Of a DNA stretch of 64,000 bases, positions 1 through 11,434 are shown piece by piece. Made by a program: the position numbers and the translations under genes. Where the stretch lies: NCBI RefSeq assembly GCF_002804245.1, contig NZ_CP024968.1:558001-622000 (forward strand). Reading direction: 5' to 3'. Source of the stretch: Mesoplasma coleopterae (GTDB lineage: Bacteria; Bacillota_I; Bacilli_A; Mycoplasmatales; Mycoplasmataceae). Position 1 is the stretch's first letter; each line of letters begins with the position of its first letter. The notes below the pieces were generated by a model. That model saw only the letters and a program-made list of their open reading frames with translations, did not search any database and was not told the DNA's origin.

Positions 1-307
1 TTCCAGCATAGATCAAAGTTAAGTAAATTATTTTAAATATGAAAAGTTGCACTGATCAGTCTTTTCTTTTATCTGTTAAGTATATAAATATTCCCATAAC
101 ACAAAAATTAACAGGAATAAGAAATGTTAATTGCCCAAATTTATCAAATGCGTAACCAAATCATGACTTTTCTCGATAAATTTTTTCTGCTATTTGAGCA
201 TCCAAAAAAGTTCCTACCATAAAGATGGTAAACAATGTTATTCCTATTAATAAAAAAGCATATAAGTACGGTTTTTTAAGTATTTGTTTGTCTTTTAGTA
301 GTTTCAT
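1..307 (-). CDS. PAP2-like membrane protein, N-terminal part (runs off window)
   Basis: Only the first 102 codons lie in the window. The start MKLLKDKQILKKP is followed by a hydrophobic segment at about residues 14-32 (YAFLLIGITLFTIFMVGTF), a loop with DAQIAEKIY and WFGYAFDKFGQ, and a second hydrophobic segment near residues 60-75. The pattern of a TM helix followed by F-x-D-x-Q-I and F-G-x-x-F-x-x-F-G resembles the N-terminus of mollicute PAP2-family phosphatases, which act on lipid or pyrophosphate substrates in the membrane. The catalytic motifs would lie beyond the window edge, so the family is a guess. Two in-frame TGA codons are read as Trp. It is divergent from cdd. Confidence 0.45.
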
Positions 308-342
308 ACATTTAATTATACTTAATTTATTCCTTTTTTAAC

Positions 343-356
343 TTAACAAATGTTAA
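343..356. promoter_or_regulatory. Inverted repeat in the divergent cdd/membrane-protein spacer
   Basis: TTAACAAATGTTAA has perfect 6-bp arms around AA. It lies about 25 bp upstream of the cdd start, next to AT-rich TAAAAT and TATAAA stretches that could be the -10 region. It could be an operator or just part of the promoter; no regulator gene is adjacent. Confidence 0.25.
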
Positions 357-381
357 AATATAAATCCAAAGAGGTATTTAT

Positions 382-786
382 ATGAATTATGATAATTTAT
401 TAGAAATTGTTAAAAAAGAAGTTTATGAAAGGGAATTTAAAACTGAAAAAGTAACAGCTGGTGCTGTTGCTTCAATATTAGTAACAAAAGATAATAATAT
501 TTACACAGGAGTTTGTGTTGTCATGGATTGTGCGTTAGGAACATGTGCTGAAAGATCTGCCGCATTTCAAATGATTAAAAATAATGAAACCGAAATTAGA
601 ACAATTTTAACTATAGGCAGAAATGGTTATATCTATCCACCATGTGGGGCATGTTTAGAATTGGTTAAGTTAATAAATCCTAATAACAAAAATACACAAT
701 TTTATATTTCAAAAGATCAAACATTGAATTTAAATGAATTAATGATTAAAAACTGACAAGATAAAGAAAAAATGGAAAAATATTAA
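382..786 (+). CDS. cdd: Cytidine deaminase
   Basis: Deaminates cytidine and deoxycytidine to uridine and deoxyuridine in pyrimidine salvage; cytosolic zinc enzyme. The zinc site is complete: C55-A-E57, where the Glu is the proton shuttle, and P-C88-G-A-C91. The reading frame continues through TGA at 754-756 as Trp and ends at TAA 784-786, giving 134 aa, a normal length for the homotetrameric form. The start ATG follows AAAGAGG at the right distance. The gene stands alone on the plus strand, with a divergent membrane-protein gene upstream and a terminator overlapping its end. Identity is clear from the motif pair and length. Confidence 0.95.
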
Positions 787-800
787 TTCCATTTTTTTTA
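767..800 (+). terminator. Terminator of cdd
   Basis: Hairpin AAAAAATGGAA / TTCCATTTTTTTT with a 9-nt loop and a T-run. The left arm overlaps the last codons of cdd. Confidence 0.7.
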
Positions 801-803
801 ATA

Positions 804-832
804 TAAAAAAACTAAGCTTTAAGCTTAGTTTG
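804..832 (-). terminator. Terminator of eno
   Basis: Near-perfect palindrome AACTAAGCTT/AAGCTTAGTT followed, on the minus strand, by TTTTTTTAT. It lies 16 nt after the eno stop codon. The opposite strand has no T-run, so it serves eno. Confidence 0.8.
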
Positions 833-847
833 AATAATTATTTAAAA

Positions 848-2209
<1,362 letters not shown>

Positions 2210-2251
2210 ATAATTTCCTCTCTTTATTTAAATTATGTATTTAACTCCTAT

Positions 2252-2280
2252 ATTATATTCTCTTTTTAAAAAAAATTAAA
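2252..2280 (-). promoter_or_regulatory. Promoter of eno
   Basis: TTTAAT (2275-2280) and TATAAT (2252-2257) on the minus strand, with an exact 17-bp spacer, about 43 bp upstream of the eno start codon. Confidence 0.6.
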
Positions 2281-2301
2281 TAGAAATTATTGCTTAAAAT
2301 G

Positions 2302-2310
2302 TGATATCAT
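2302..2310 (+). promoter_or_regulatory. Possible extended -10 promoter of typA
   Basis: TGATATCAT fits a TGN-TATCAT extended -10 box and ends 27 bp upstream of the typA ATG. No convincing -35 at 17 bp. The AAAAGGAGAATAAA SD follows. Confidence 0.3.
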
Positions 2311-2337
2311 TTAAAAGTTATATAAAAGGAGAATAAA

Positions 2338-4176
2338 ATGTCAAATCAAAAAATTATTAACATTGCGGTTATTGCTCACGTTGATGCAGGTAAATCAACA
2401 TTAGTTGATGCACTTTTAAAACAAGGTGGAGCTTTTAGAGATAACCAAGAAGTTGTAGAACAAATCATGGATTCAAACGATCAAGAAAGAGAACGTGGGA
2501 TTACCATTTATTCAAAAAACTGTGCTATTGAGTACAAAGGAACTAAAATTAACATCGTGGATACTCCAGGTCATGCTGACTTCTCAAGTGAAGTTGAACG
2601 TATTATGAAAACTGTTGATACTGTTATTTTATTAGTTGATTCAAGTGAAGGACCAATGCCTCAAACACGTTTTGTTTTATCTAAAGCATTAGAATTAGGA
2701 TTGAACCCAATCTTAATGATTAATAAAATTGATAAAAAAGATCAAAGAGCTGAAGAAGTTGTTGAAGAAGTATTAGAGTTATTCATGGAATTGGATGCAA
2801 CTGATGAACAATTAGAATTTAAAACATTATATGGTATTGCTCGTGAAGGGATTGCTCAATTAAACTTAAATGATAAAGGAACTGATCTTTCACCTATGTT
2901 TGATACTATTATTGAACAAGTTGGAACATACCCAATTGAATTAGCTGAAAAACCATTAAAAATGCAAGTTAGTTCATTAGCTTATGATTCATTTATTGGA
3001 AGATTAGGAATTGGAAGAATCTTTGAAGGTAAAATTGCTGAAGGTCAAACAGTTAGTGTTGTTAAAAATGATGGTGAAGTTAAACAAGCCAAAATTTCTA
3101 AATTAACAGTTTACCAAGGATTAAATAAAGTTGCTGTTAAAGAAGCATTTGCTGGAGATATTATTACATTCGCTGGTATTGAACATATTTCAATTGGAGA
3201 TACTATTAATGAATTAAATAATATTAATCCAATGGAACCAATTACAATTGAAGAACCTACAATGAGTATGAACTTCTTAGTTAACACTTCTCCTTTTGCT
3301 GGTAAAGTTGGTAAATTTGTTACTTCAAGAAACATTAAAGAACGTTTAGAAAAAGAATTAGAAGTAAACGTTGGTTTAAAAGTTGAACCATTAGATAACC
3401 CAACTATTGAAGGATTCAAAGTTTTAGGACGTGGAGAACTTCACTTATCTGTTTTAATTGAACAAATGAGAAGAGAAGGTTTTGAATTAGCTATTTCTAA
3501 ACCTGAGGTAATTTTTAGAAAAGGTGATAATGGAACATTATTAGAACCTATGGAAAAAGTTATCTTAAACATTCCTACTGAATATTCAGGAACTGTTATT
3601 AATAAATTAAACCAACGTAAAGGTTTAATGACAGATATGGATTCTGATGGAGTTAGAGATAAAATTGTTTACAACATCCCATTAAGAGCTTTAATTGGAT
3701 TTAGAAGTGAATTTACTAATGATACTCATGGTGAAGGAATCATGGTTAGAAGTTCAAATGGATTTGAACCATACAAAGGTGAAATTGAATCACGTAAAAA
3801 CGGAGTTCTTATTTCAATGGCTTCAGGTAAAACATTACCTTACGCTTTAAATAACTTAGAAGAACGTGGAATTTTATTTGTAGGACCTCAAGTTGAAGTT
3901 TATGATGGAATGATCGTTGGACAACACTCAAGAGATAATGACTTAGAAGTTAACCCAACAACTGGTAAAAAATTAACTAACACTCGTGCTAGTGGTAGTG
4001 ATGACTCAGTTAAATTAACTCCACCTAAATTAATGACTTTAGAAGAAGCATTAGAATACATCGAATGAGATGAATTAGTTGAAGTTACACCAGATGATAT
4101 TCGTTTAAGAAAAAGATGATTATCAAATACTGAAAGACGTCAACACAGAAACGATAATAAAAAAGTTTTTGATTAA
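2338..4176 (+). CDS. typA: Ribosome-associated translational GTPase TypA/BipA
   Basis: Translation-factor GTPase that binds the ribosome; linked in other bacteria to ribosome assembly and stress growth. It is 612 aa once two TGA Trp codons near the C-terminus are read through to TAA 4174-4176. The G domain starts with AHVDAGKS (residues 13-20), then RERGITI, DTPGHADF and NKIDK. Domain II, the EF-G-like domain and the TypA-specific C-terminal part (RASGSDDSVKLTPP) follow. The length matches the family. Strong SD AAAAGGAG eight bases before ATG. Monocistronic, divergent from eno, ending in a shared terminator. Confidence 0.97.
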
Positions 4177-4179
4177 AAT

Positions 4180-4220
4180 AAAATGAAAACACGCTTATTT
4201 AATAGCGTGTTTTCATTTTT
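4180..4220. terminator. Bidirectional terminator between typA and the PHP-ATPase operon
   Basis: Arms AAAATGAAAACACGC (4180-4194) and GCGTGTTTTCATTTT (4205-4219) form a 15-bp stem with a 10-nt loop. Flanking A-runs and T-runs make it usable from both strands. It lies after typA and 26 nt past the end of the convergent three-gene operon. Confidence 0.8.
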
Positions 4221-4245
4221 CAATTTTTTTAGGTTTCCTTGCATT

Positions 4246-4569
4246 TTATATTTTATATTCATCAATGAAGAATATAAAATATTTTTTTCCAAATTCATTA
4301 ATAAAAGAAATATGTAATTTTTCTTTTTCATCAAAATAAAATTCAATATCTTTTTCAGGGTTTGATAATTGAATTCTTTTTCAATCATTAATAAGAATGT
4401 TTAATTCATTTTTTGCTTCTGATTTAGAATTAAACAAGTTTAAATTTTGCGAATTAAAAATAGTGTTTTCATATAAAAATTCTTTTCTTATTTCATCTGT
4501 TATTTTTAAACTTATGTATGTTTTTTCTTTATCATTTAAGACATCTTTTATTTTTATAACATACTTCAT
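4246..4569 (-). CDS. Small protein, third gene of the PHP-ATPase operon
   Basis: 107 aa, unrecognised. It starts MKYVIKIKDVLNDKEKTY and ends FIFFIDEYKI. One TGA (Trp) is read near residue 63. No signal peptide or TM segment; the predicted pattern is alternating beta strands with one helix (SKSEAKNELNILIND), so it is probably a small soluble domain. It begins 1 nt after the stop of the preceding 117-aa gene, so the two must be co-translated from the PHP-ATPase transcript. High Lys, Asn and Ile and very AT-rich. The only clue to function is its place behind the large ATPase; a regulator, inhibitor or specificity subunit are all possible. Confidence 0.75.
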
Positions 4570-4570
4570 A

Positions 4571-4924
4571 TTAGTTATTTCCTTTTTCTATTCTATCAAA
4601 TTCACTTATATAAATATTTTTTGTTTCATTACAAAATTTTATAATTATGTCTTTTGCAATTCTATCCTCTGCAGAAATTTTTTCTTGTTTAATAAAATTG
4701 CAATCAATAAAGAAATCATGATTAAATTTACCATTTTCATTTAATGACTTTATTTCATTAATAATATCATAATTTTTACAATCTTCTTTAATCTTTATAA
4801 TTATTGCATTATATAGATCTACAAGATCATTTTCAGTAGGATTCATTATATCTAGTTTATATTCCGTTCCACTTATGAAAAAAGAAATTATGTGCATATT
4901 AAATTTTATTTTAACTTTGTTCAT
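4571..4924 (-). CDS. Small protein, second gene of the PHP-ATPase operon
   Basis: 117 aa, unrecognised. It begins MNKVKIKFNMHIISFF. The ATG at 4924 is chosen because it lies inside the end of the upstream ATPase gene (14-nt overlap, translational coupling). An earlier ATG at 4963 would lie deeper in that gene without benefit. The N-terminal part is strand-rich, followed by a helix with NDLVDLYNAIIIKIKED and an acidic/basic C-terminal half. No TM segment. The overlap with the ATPase gene and the 1-nt gap to the next gene make a strict three-gene unit, which suggests the three products act together. Function unknown. Confidence 0.75.
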   Translation of the reverse strand: MNKVKIKFNMHIISFFISGTEYKLDIMNPTENDLVDLYNAIIIKIKEDCKNYDIINEIKSLNENGKFNHDFFIDCNFIKQEKISAEDRIAKDIIIKFCNETKNIYISEFDRIEKGNN

Positions 4925-7265
4925 TATAATATTCCTCTCTAGAGTAAAACTCTTTTTCCCCACCTTCCATCATATCTAGTAATTCTGGTGCAGCTTTTAT
5001 TTTTACTTCAGTGTTATCTAAATCTCTTAAATAACCATTTTGTTTATTTCCAAAGTATGTTTTATAAATATTTTGATCTGGTTCATATTTTCTAACTATT
5101 ATATTTCTTGGCTGGGTATTAATTGCTAAATTTGCATTATGTGTAGCTATAAAAATAGGTTTGTTCCTAATGTCTAATTCAATTATTTTATCTAAAATTA
5201 TTTCATTTGTTGTTTTTGAATCTAAAAATACTTCTGGTTCGTCTAGGAAATAAGCTTCTCTTTCTTCTTCCAAATATGATGATATTGTTAATAATTTTCG
5301 CTGACCTGAAGATAATTGACCGGTAAGTATATTATTATTTATTTTAAAGTAAGTTTTAAAAACGTATAATTCTTTTTTTTCAATTGTTGGCTTTAATTTT
5401 AATAGCTCTTTTAAGGAGTCATTCATATGTTTATAAAAAAGATTAGAAAAAGAACTCGAATATATTTCATTGTATATTTTAGTTAGATATTCATTTATAC
5501 TTAGCGAGTTTCTTTTATCAGAAAAATTACTATTTGGAATTGCTTTATATCCTTTTGTATCATATAAATCATTTTTTAAAAACTCAATATTAATATAAAC
5601 ACTTTCGCTTCTGCTTAATCTACCTAATTTTTCTTTATATTCAAAAGTTGATGGAAGATCCAAAATTATTCGTAACTCATTTCTAATTCTTTCTTTTTCT
5701 GAATAATATTTTCTTAAATTAATAGCTGACGGATTTGTTTTTTCACCTTTATTTTTTTTAATTGCTGATTGAGCTGCTTTTCTAATTTCAGATAAAAATA
5801 AGCTTCGTTTTCTTATTGTTTGTTTACTTGTTATTTCAAAAAGAAGAGCATCATTAATATAATTGAAAATTTCATTCAAAGATTTGTTAAAATCTTTTAT
5901 ATATTTAAATTTTAAAAATTCCGGACTTTCTAAAACTTTTTTAAAATATTTTTCAGAGTTATTTTTTCAATCATTTAAATTAGAAATTTTTAAATTAATT
6001 TTATTTATTTCTTCATTAAAATTTTTTTCATTTTTCTCAATTTCTGCTTCTATTTCTTCATTAAAAGTTAAATTATTTCAACCATTAAAATTTTGTGAGC
6101 CTTCATTTTCATAATATTCTTTAATTTCAATTATTTTACTCAATATTTCATTGCCTTCAAATAATTTTTTATTTAACGTTTCATCTTCAACATATTTTGA
6201 TATTTCATGAAATTTTACTTCTTCTAAATTAAATTGATTTATTGCATTTTTTACATGAGATTCTTTTATTTCATTAAAATTTGTTTCCGGTTTTCCTCCA
6301 TAAAACATAGAAATATTAGTATTATTTAAATCATTATAGGCATTTAATGCAGCTTTAAGTAAAATTGATTTTCCTGTTCCATATTTTCCAGAAATAATAT
6401 TTATACCATCAACAAAGTTTAAATTAATATTATCTATAAACACTCCTTCATCTGTTTTTAAATTTAAGTCCAATTCAAAACTTTTCATAGGTTCTAAATT
6501 TTTAACAACTTTTTTACAAAAGTTTATATACTCCATTATATTGCAAAATTCCATATTTATATCGTATGATTCAACATTTTTATATTCAATATTAGAGGAA
6601 TCATGTGAATCAGAACCCACTGTATATGACAATTTATTAATTCTAAATATTTCTTGTGTTTTTTCATTATTTTTAAAAGAAGAATTTCCCAATTCAAATT
6701 TATAATAACGCCCTTTTTTCGAAAATATATTTTTTAAATTCTCTAAATTTTCATTAGTCATTATTTTTTTATTATTATTTTGTTTACTAGAAGTTGGTAA
6801 TAAACCAATTACAGAAATATCATATTTATCCAAAAATCATTCTAAATCATTTATTGTTAATCCCAAAAATGATTCTGCATCATGCCCATTTAAAATTTCA
6901 ACAATCATGTCAGAAAATTCTTTTGTTTTATTGCTATCTGCTATTATATTAAAATTAAATATATCGAATAACTTATTATTTTTTTCTTTATTATTATCAT
7001 TCAAATTAATCTCAATTGGATTTTCTTTTGGTATTTTTATATCTAATTCAACTCCTGGTAAAAATAATATCTCTTCAGGCTTATACATTTCCATTTTTCT
7101 AAAATGCTTTAAATCAAAGTAATTATGATTAGTAATACCTATAACTCTTACATTATTTTTTTTAGCATTACTAAAAAAAATAGAAAAGTCTTGTTCACCA
7201 AGATTTCTTTTTTTTGATTCACCTTTTTTTGTAGCAATTGTATGACAATGTAAGTCTATTTTCAT
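4911..7265 (-). CDS. PHP-domain / SMC-like ABC ATPase fusion protein
   Basis: 784 aa in one open frame (TGA = Trp at residues 143 and 396 among others). The N-terminal PHP metallo-hydrolase domain is complete: H6-x-H8 (DLHCHT), ITNHNYFD, PGVELD, and D219-S-H221 in GSDSHD. The SMC/RecF-like ATPase follows: Walker A G-K-Y-G-T-G-K-S at 293-300, then a long Lys/Glu-rich coiled-coil-like insertion (about 390-640). The ABC signature LSSGQ is at 651-655, Walker B FLDEPE at 673-678 and the H-loop ATHN at 707-710. Perfect SD AAGGAGG. PHP domains hydrolyse phosphoester bonds, and SMC-like ATPases clamp DNA or sense ends. Such fusions (TrlF-like, as I recall) are rare in reduced genomes and typical of accessory or defence loci. 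Biochemical role here is inferred. Confidence 0.85.
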
Positions 7266-7342
7266 AGGGCCTCCTTATTATGATTTGTAATTAAATATAT
7301 AAGAAAAATATGTTTAATCATCTTTTTAAATTAATTAGCTTT

Positions 7343-7867
7343 CTACTTCATAATTTTATAAGAACTCTTTTTTTCTTTCAATAAAAACATTAGATCAATA
7401 ATTTCAAAATAAAATGGTAAAAATTCACCAGTTATAATCATATTATTTATTTCTTGTTTTGTTGCTCATTTTACTTCTTCAACTTCTTCCTTTTGTAAAA
7501 CTAATTTTTTAATTTCTACTTCTTTTTTAATTAGATAAAAATCATCAAATCCTTCACTAAAATTAATCGTAAATGATGGTCTGATATTTGAAAAATCTAT
7601 TTCTAATCCTAACTCTTCTTTTGCTTCTCTTGCTGCTGTTGATTGGCTATTTTCACCAGTTGAAACAGAACCACTAACTGATGGTGTTCACATTCCAGTT
7701 CAATGCTTTCTTTCCTTAGAAACTTTTTGAATTAACATTTCTTCTTTATTATTAAAAATTCCAATAGTTATTTTTCTTCTATAAAAACCTTTTGGAGGTT
7801 TAGTCCCTCTTATCATTGTTTGATCAGTTTTATTACCTAATATGTCATATAAATCTAAAATTTCCAT
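7343..7867 (-). CDS. Nudix hydrolase
   Basis: 174 aa. The Nudix box fits G-x5-E-x7-REUxEExGU: GSVSTGE then REAKEELGLE. Upstream the protein has KPPKGFYRRKITIGIFN and RKHWTGMWTPSVSG, like the IDI/YfcD-type Nudix group acting on nucleotide or isoprenoid diphosphates. Substrate cannot be told from sequence. SD AAAGGGG precedes ATG at 7867. The gene starts 49 bp downstream of the convergently oriented end of a membrane-protein gene on the same strand, so it may share its transcript. Three Trp codons are TGA. Ends with TAG at 7343-7345; 77 nt then separate it from the PHP-ATPase start. Confidence 0.85.
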
Positions 7868-7916
7868 ACGCGCCCCTTTAATTAATAAAATGATAACAAA
7901 AAATAATCCTATTGGG

Positions 7917-8657
7917 TTATCTTACAAACTTATATTTAATACTTATTTTATTGCTTAATTTTATAGATGTAAAATTTACTAGTGAGCTGACAAAGTAAAA
8001 TAGCGCAATGAAACTAATCATCCCAGGTAATCATAAATAAACAGGTTGATCTGTTGGGTCCAATTGTGAATATGGAAATGGTGTAAATCAATCAGCTTTA
8101 TCAGAATATTTAACAATCATTAATCCTCTAATAGAAATGAAAAATATATAAGCAAATGGAATAATACAATTTATTCAAGCTTTTTTCTTCATAAATTCTT
8201 TTGATGTTAAAGTTGATTCTCTTTCTCTTAGAATATAATAACCAATTACTACAAAAGGCAAAATTCAGTGTTCAAGAACTGACTTTAGTACTTTATATCA
8301 GGTGTTAAAACCAACTATTCCATCTCTTGAAGCGATAAAAGTAAATGTATAAATTAAAAACACAACTATTTGATAAGAAACAACCATTGTCATTACATTA
8401 TCAGATTCTGCTCAAGCAATTCTTTTACTATTTTTTCTGAAATAATTTAATACAGCAGCTATTCCTCAAAAAGATGTTATTAATGTAGTTCATACTGAAA
8501 AGTATATAACTTGATTAATGATTGATTGATCAAAAGTAAGCGCACCACCTGATTCAGAATCTGGTTGAATAACAGACATTAATAAATCTATACCAACACA
8601 AAATATTGGAGTTATTGCAATAAACAGCAATAATGTTAATTTTATTTTATTTTTCAT
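7917..8657 (-). CDS. Polytopic membrane protein (Pr6Pr/DUF1600-like)
   Basis: 246 aa with about six hydrophobic segments, starting with MKNKIKLTLLLFIAITPIFC. The second segment carries VIYFSVWTTLITSFWG and a later one LEHWILPFVVIGYYIL. These resemble the F-T-x-x-S-N and N-x-x-x-H-x-x-x-P features of the Pr6Pr/DUF1600 family of bacterial integral membrane proteins of unknown function. The gene at 51410-52420 has the same kind of layout and may be a distant paralogue. No catalytic motif recognised. The 5' leader contains a hairpin right before the SD AAAGGAAAAT. Family call is tentative; membrane location is solid. Confidence 0.75.
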
Positions 8658-8671
8658 ATTTTCCTTTAAAT

Positions 8672-8700
8672 AACTTATGGCTAAAAAAACCCTATAAGTT
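8672..8700 (-). promoter_or_regulatory. Hairpin in the 5' leader of the 7917-8657 membrane-protein gene
   Basis: On the minus strand AACTTATAGG and CCATAAGTT form a 9-bp stem (one bulged A) around a T-rich loop. It ends a few bases before the SD and 15 nt before ATG. It could act as a translational control element or be incidental. Confidence 0.35.
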
Positions 8701-8741
8701 AAATTGTATTGTTTTTTTGTTTAAGCGGGGTAAAAATAATT

Positions 8742-8780
8742 AAAAAACAGATAAATCTTTTAAGGATTCACCTGTTTTAT
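8742..8780 (-). terminator. Terminator of the 8789-9598 gene
   Basis: On the minus strand ATAAAACAG and CTGTTTTTT flank an inner AATC/GATT pairing, followed by a T-run. It lies 9 nt after the stop codon. Confidence 0.7.
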
Positions 8781-8788
8781 TTAAATTT

Positions 8789-9598
8789 TTACTCTTCTTC
8801 ATTCATTATTTTAAACGCTTCAATTTCTTTATATCGATCTATTATATTCATTCTGTAAAAGTTTTCAGGTAATCCCTTTGTTTCTACAAACTTATATTCA
8901 ATATGTTCTTTTAATAAAATCAAGCGGTCAAAAATAATTTCATATTTAATTAATAGTGCAATAAATGCATTTGAGCTTTCAATCATTTCATCCGTTAAAT
9001 CAATTGATAAATCATCAAAACCATCAATTGTTGATGTTAGATAATCTAATAGCTGATAAGCTACATCTAGCTTATCTTCTTTTGATTCATATTTACTAAA
9101 TCTCTTTACTAACTCAACTAAATCTCTTCAACAATATTTGAATTCATCAGGAACTACTGTGTTTCTAACCATTGTAATTAATTCTTCATAGTATTTTTCT
9201 GTAAGTTCTAGAAATGCTTTATTTATAGCAACATCAATTCCGCTCTCATCAACAGCATTAAATGAATTTTCATCTATTTCATTAAATGCATTTACATAGT
9301 CTGAAACTATATTATAAAGGCCATCAATTCTTAAATGAAATACCCCACTAATGAACGATTTAATATATTCATTAGTTTTACAAATTTCTTCATTTTCTAA
9401 GAAACCTGGTAAGTTATCAATAGCAATTGCTTCTTGATTTTCTTTAATAAAATTATGATAATTTAAAGAGCCTAATCATTTTTCATGTAATTGTACAACC
9501 TCATCAAAAATAATATTATTTTCTGATGTATTTATTTGTATATATCAATCATCATTAATAAACTGCATTAGTCAATCTTCATATTTGAATTTTGTCAT
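8789..9598 (-). CDS. Hypothetical protein, helical
   Basis: 269 aa, unrecognised. Starts MTKFKYEDWLMQFIND and ends EAFKIMNEEE. Acidic, mostly alpha-helical, without TM segment or signal peptide. It lies immediately downstream of lepA, whose stop is 14 nt upstream of this gene's start codon, so it is probably the last gene of the lepA transcript and has its own terminator. Five TGA codons are read as Trp (for example residues 9 and 18). No motif suggests an enzyme. A spiroplasma-group conserved hypothetical is the likely status, judging only from its ordinary codon use and housekeeping location. Confidence 0.8.
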
Positions 9599-9612
9599 AT
9601 TATAAACCCTTT

Positions 9613-11415
9613 CTAATCATCAAGTTTTAAAACTGCAATGAATGCTTCTTGTGGTACTTCTACACTTCCGATTTCTTTCATTTTCTTTTTACCTTCTTTT
9701 TGTTTATTAAGAAGTTTTTTACGTCTTGATTTATCAGCTGCATGTAGCTTTCAAGTTACATCTTTTCGATATGCTTTAATTGTTTCACGCGCTAAAACTT
9801 TATTCCCAATTGTTGCTTGAACAGGAACCTCAAAGTTTTGACGTGGAATTAATTCTTTAAGTTTTTTAGTTAAAGCAGCTCCTCTTTGATATGCAAAGTG
9901 TTTATTTACTATCATTGAGAATGCATCAACCATATCTCCATTTAATAAAATATCCATTTTAACTAATTGAGATTCTTGGTAACCAATCATTTCATATTCA
10001 AATGATGCATAACCTTTTGAAATAGATTTTAATTTATTAAAGAAATCAAAAATAATTTCAGCTAATGGCATATCATAAACTAACATCATACGATTATCAT
10101 CAACAACTTGTAAATCTTTATAAGTTCCTAATTTGTTTTGACATAAACTCATTAAATCACCAACTGATTCTTTTGGTGTCATAATTTTTACATTGACAAA
10201 TGGTTCTTCCATAAACTTGATTTTTTGTGGATCAGGTAATTTAGCGGGGTTATCAATTTCAATCATTGATCCATCAGTTAAATGAATCTTATAAATAACA
10301 GATGGTGCTGTTGCAATTAGATTTAGATTATATTCTCTTTCCAATCTTTCTTGCACAACTTCCATGTGTAATAGCCCTAAGAATCCAACTCTAAAACCAA
10401 ATCCTAATGCTTGAGAAGTTTCGGGTTCATATACTAAAGATGAATCTGATAATTCCATTTTTTCTAAAGCTTCTTTGAAATCTTGATATTGGTTTGTATC
10501 AATTGGATAAATTCCACAATAAACCATTGGTTTAAGTTTTTTATAACCATCTAAAGCATGTAATGCTGGATTTGTAACAGTTGTTATAGTATCTCCGACA
10601 TTAATGTCTTTAATAGTTTTAATTGAAGCTGCTACTCATCCTACTTCTCCAGCACTTAATTGATCTTTTTTGACTATTTTAGGGTTTTTTACTCCCAATT
10701 CAGTTACTTCATAACTACTTCCATTTGCCATAAGTTTGATTCTATCACCAACTTTGATTGAACCTTCTCTTACTCTAATTGACATAACAACACCCAAGTA
10801 TTTATCATAGTAGCTGTCAAAGATTAAAGCTCTTAAAGGTTTTTCATCATCAGCATCATATGGTGCAGGAATTTTATTAACAATAGCTTCTAAAACATCT
10901 TCAACATTTAGTCCAGTTTTGGCACTAATTAATGGTGCATCACTACAATCAATTCCGATTGTATTTTCGATTTCTTCTTTTACTCTATCTGCATCAGCAC
11001 TTGGTAAATCAACTTTGTTAATAACAGGGATTATTTCTAAATTATTTTCAATAGCTAAATAAACATTTGCAAGTGTTTGAGCTTCAATACCTTGTGTTGC
11101 ATCAACTACAAGTATAGCTCCTTCACAAGCTGCAAGACTTCTTGAAACTTCATAAGCAAAGTCAACATGACCTGGAGTATCAATTAAATGAAAAGTGTAT
11201 TCTTGTCCATCTTTTGCTTTGTAATATAATTGAACAGAGTTCAATTTAATTGTAATTCCACGTTCTCTTTCAATATCCATTGAGTCTAGCAATTGTTCTT
11301 GCATTTCTCGTTTAGTTACAGTATTAGTTAACTCTAAAATACGGTCTGCCAATGTTGACTTCCCGTGATCAATATGAGCAATAATACTAAAATTTCTAAT
11401 TTTTGATTTATCCAT
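9613..11415 (-). CDS. lepA: Elongation factor 4 (LepA), back-translocating ribosomal GTPase
   Basis: 600 aa, the usual LepA length. The G domain has AHIDHGKS (13-20), [19 protein letters not shown] and NKVDLP. LepA-specific features are VVSxx-type domain II, the conserved [11 protein letters not shown] region and a basic C-terminal domain ([15 protein letters not shown] type) ending AVLKLDD. Acts on the ribosome in the cytosol, with roles in initiation or rescue of stalled complexes. Two TGA Trp codons split it under the standard code. SD AAGAAAGAG is weak but well placed. It follows the alpha/beta hydrolase-like gene by 19 nt in a likely operon with proS and RNase H. Confidence 0.97.
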
Positions 11416-11434
11416 GTTATCTCTTTCTTACTAT

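Noticed and set aside
3111-3419. 102-aa minus-strand ORF inside typA
   Set aside because: Shadow frame of a conserved gene; no SD and no similarity to a known family.
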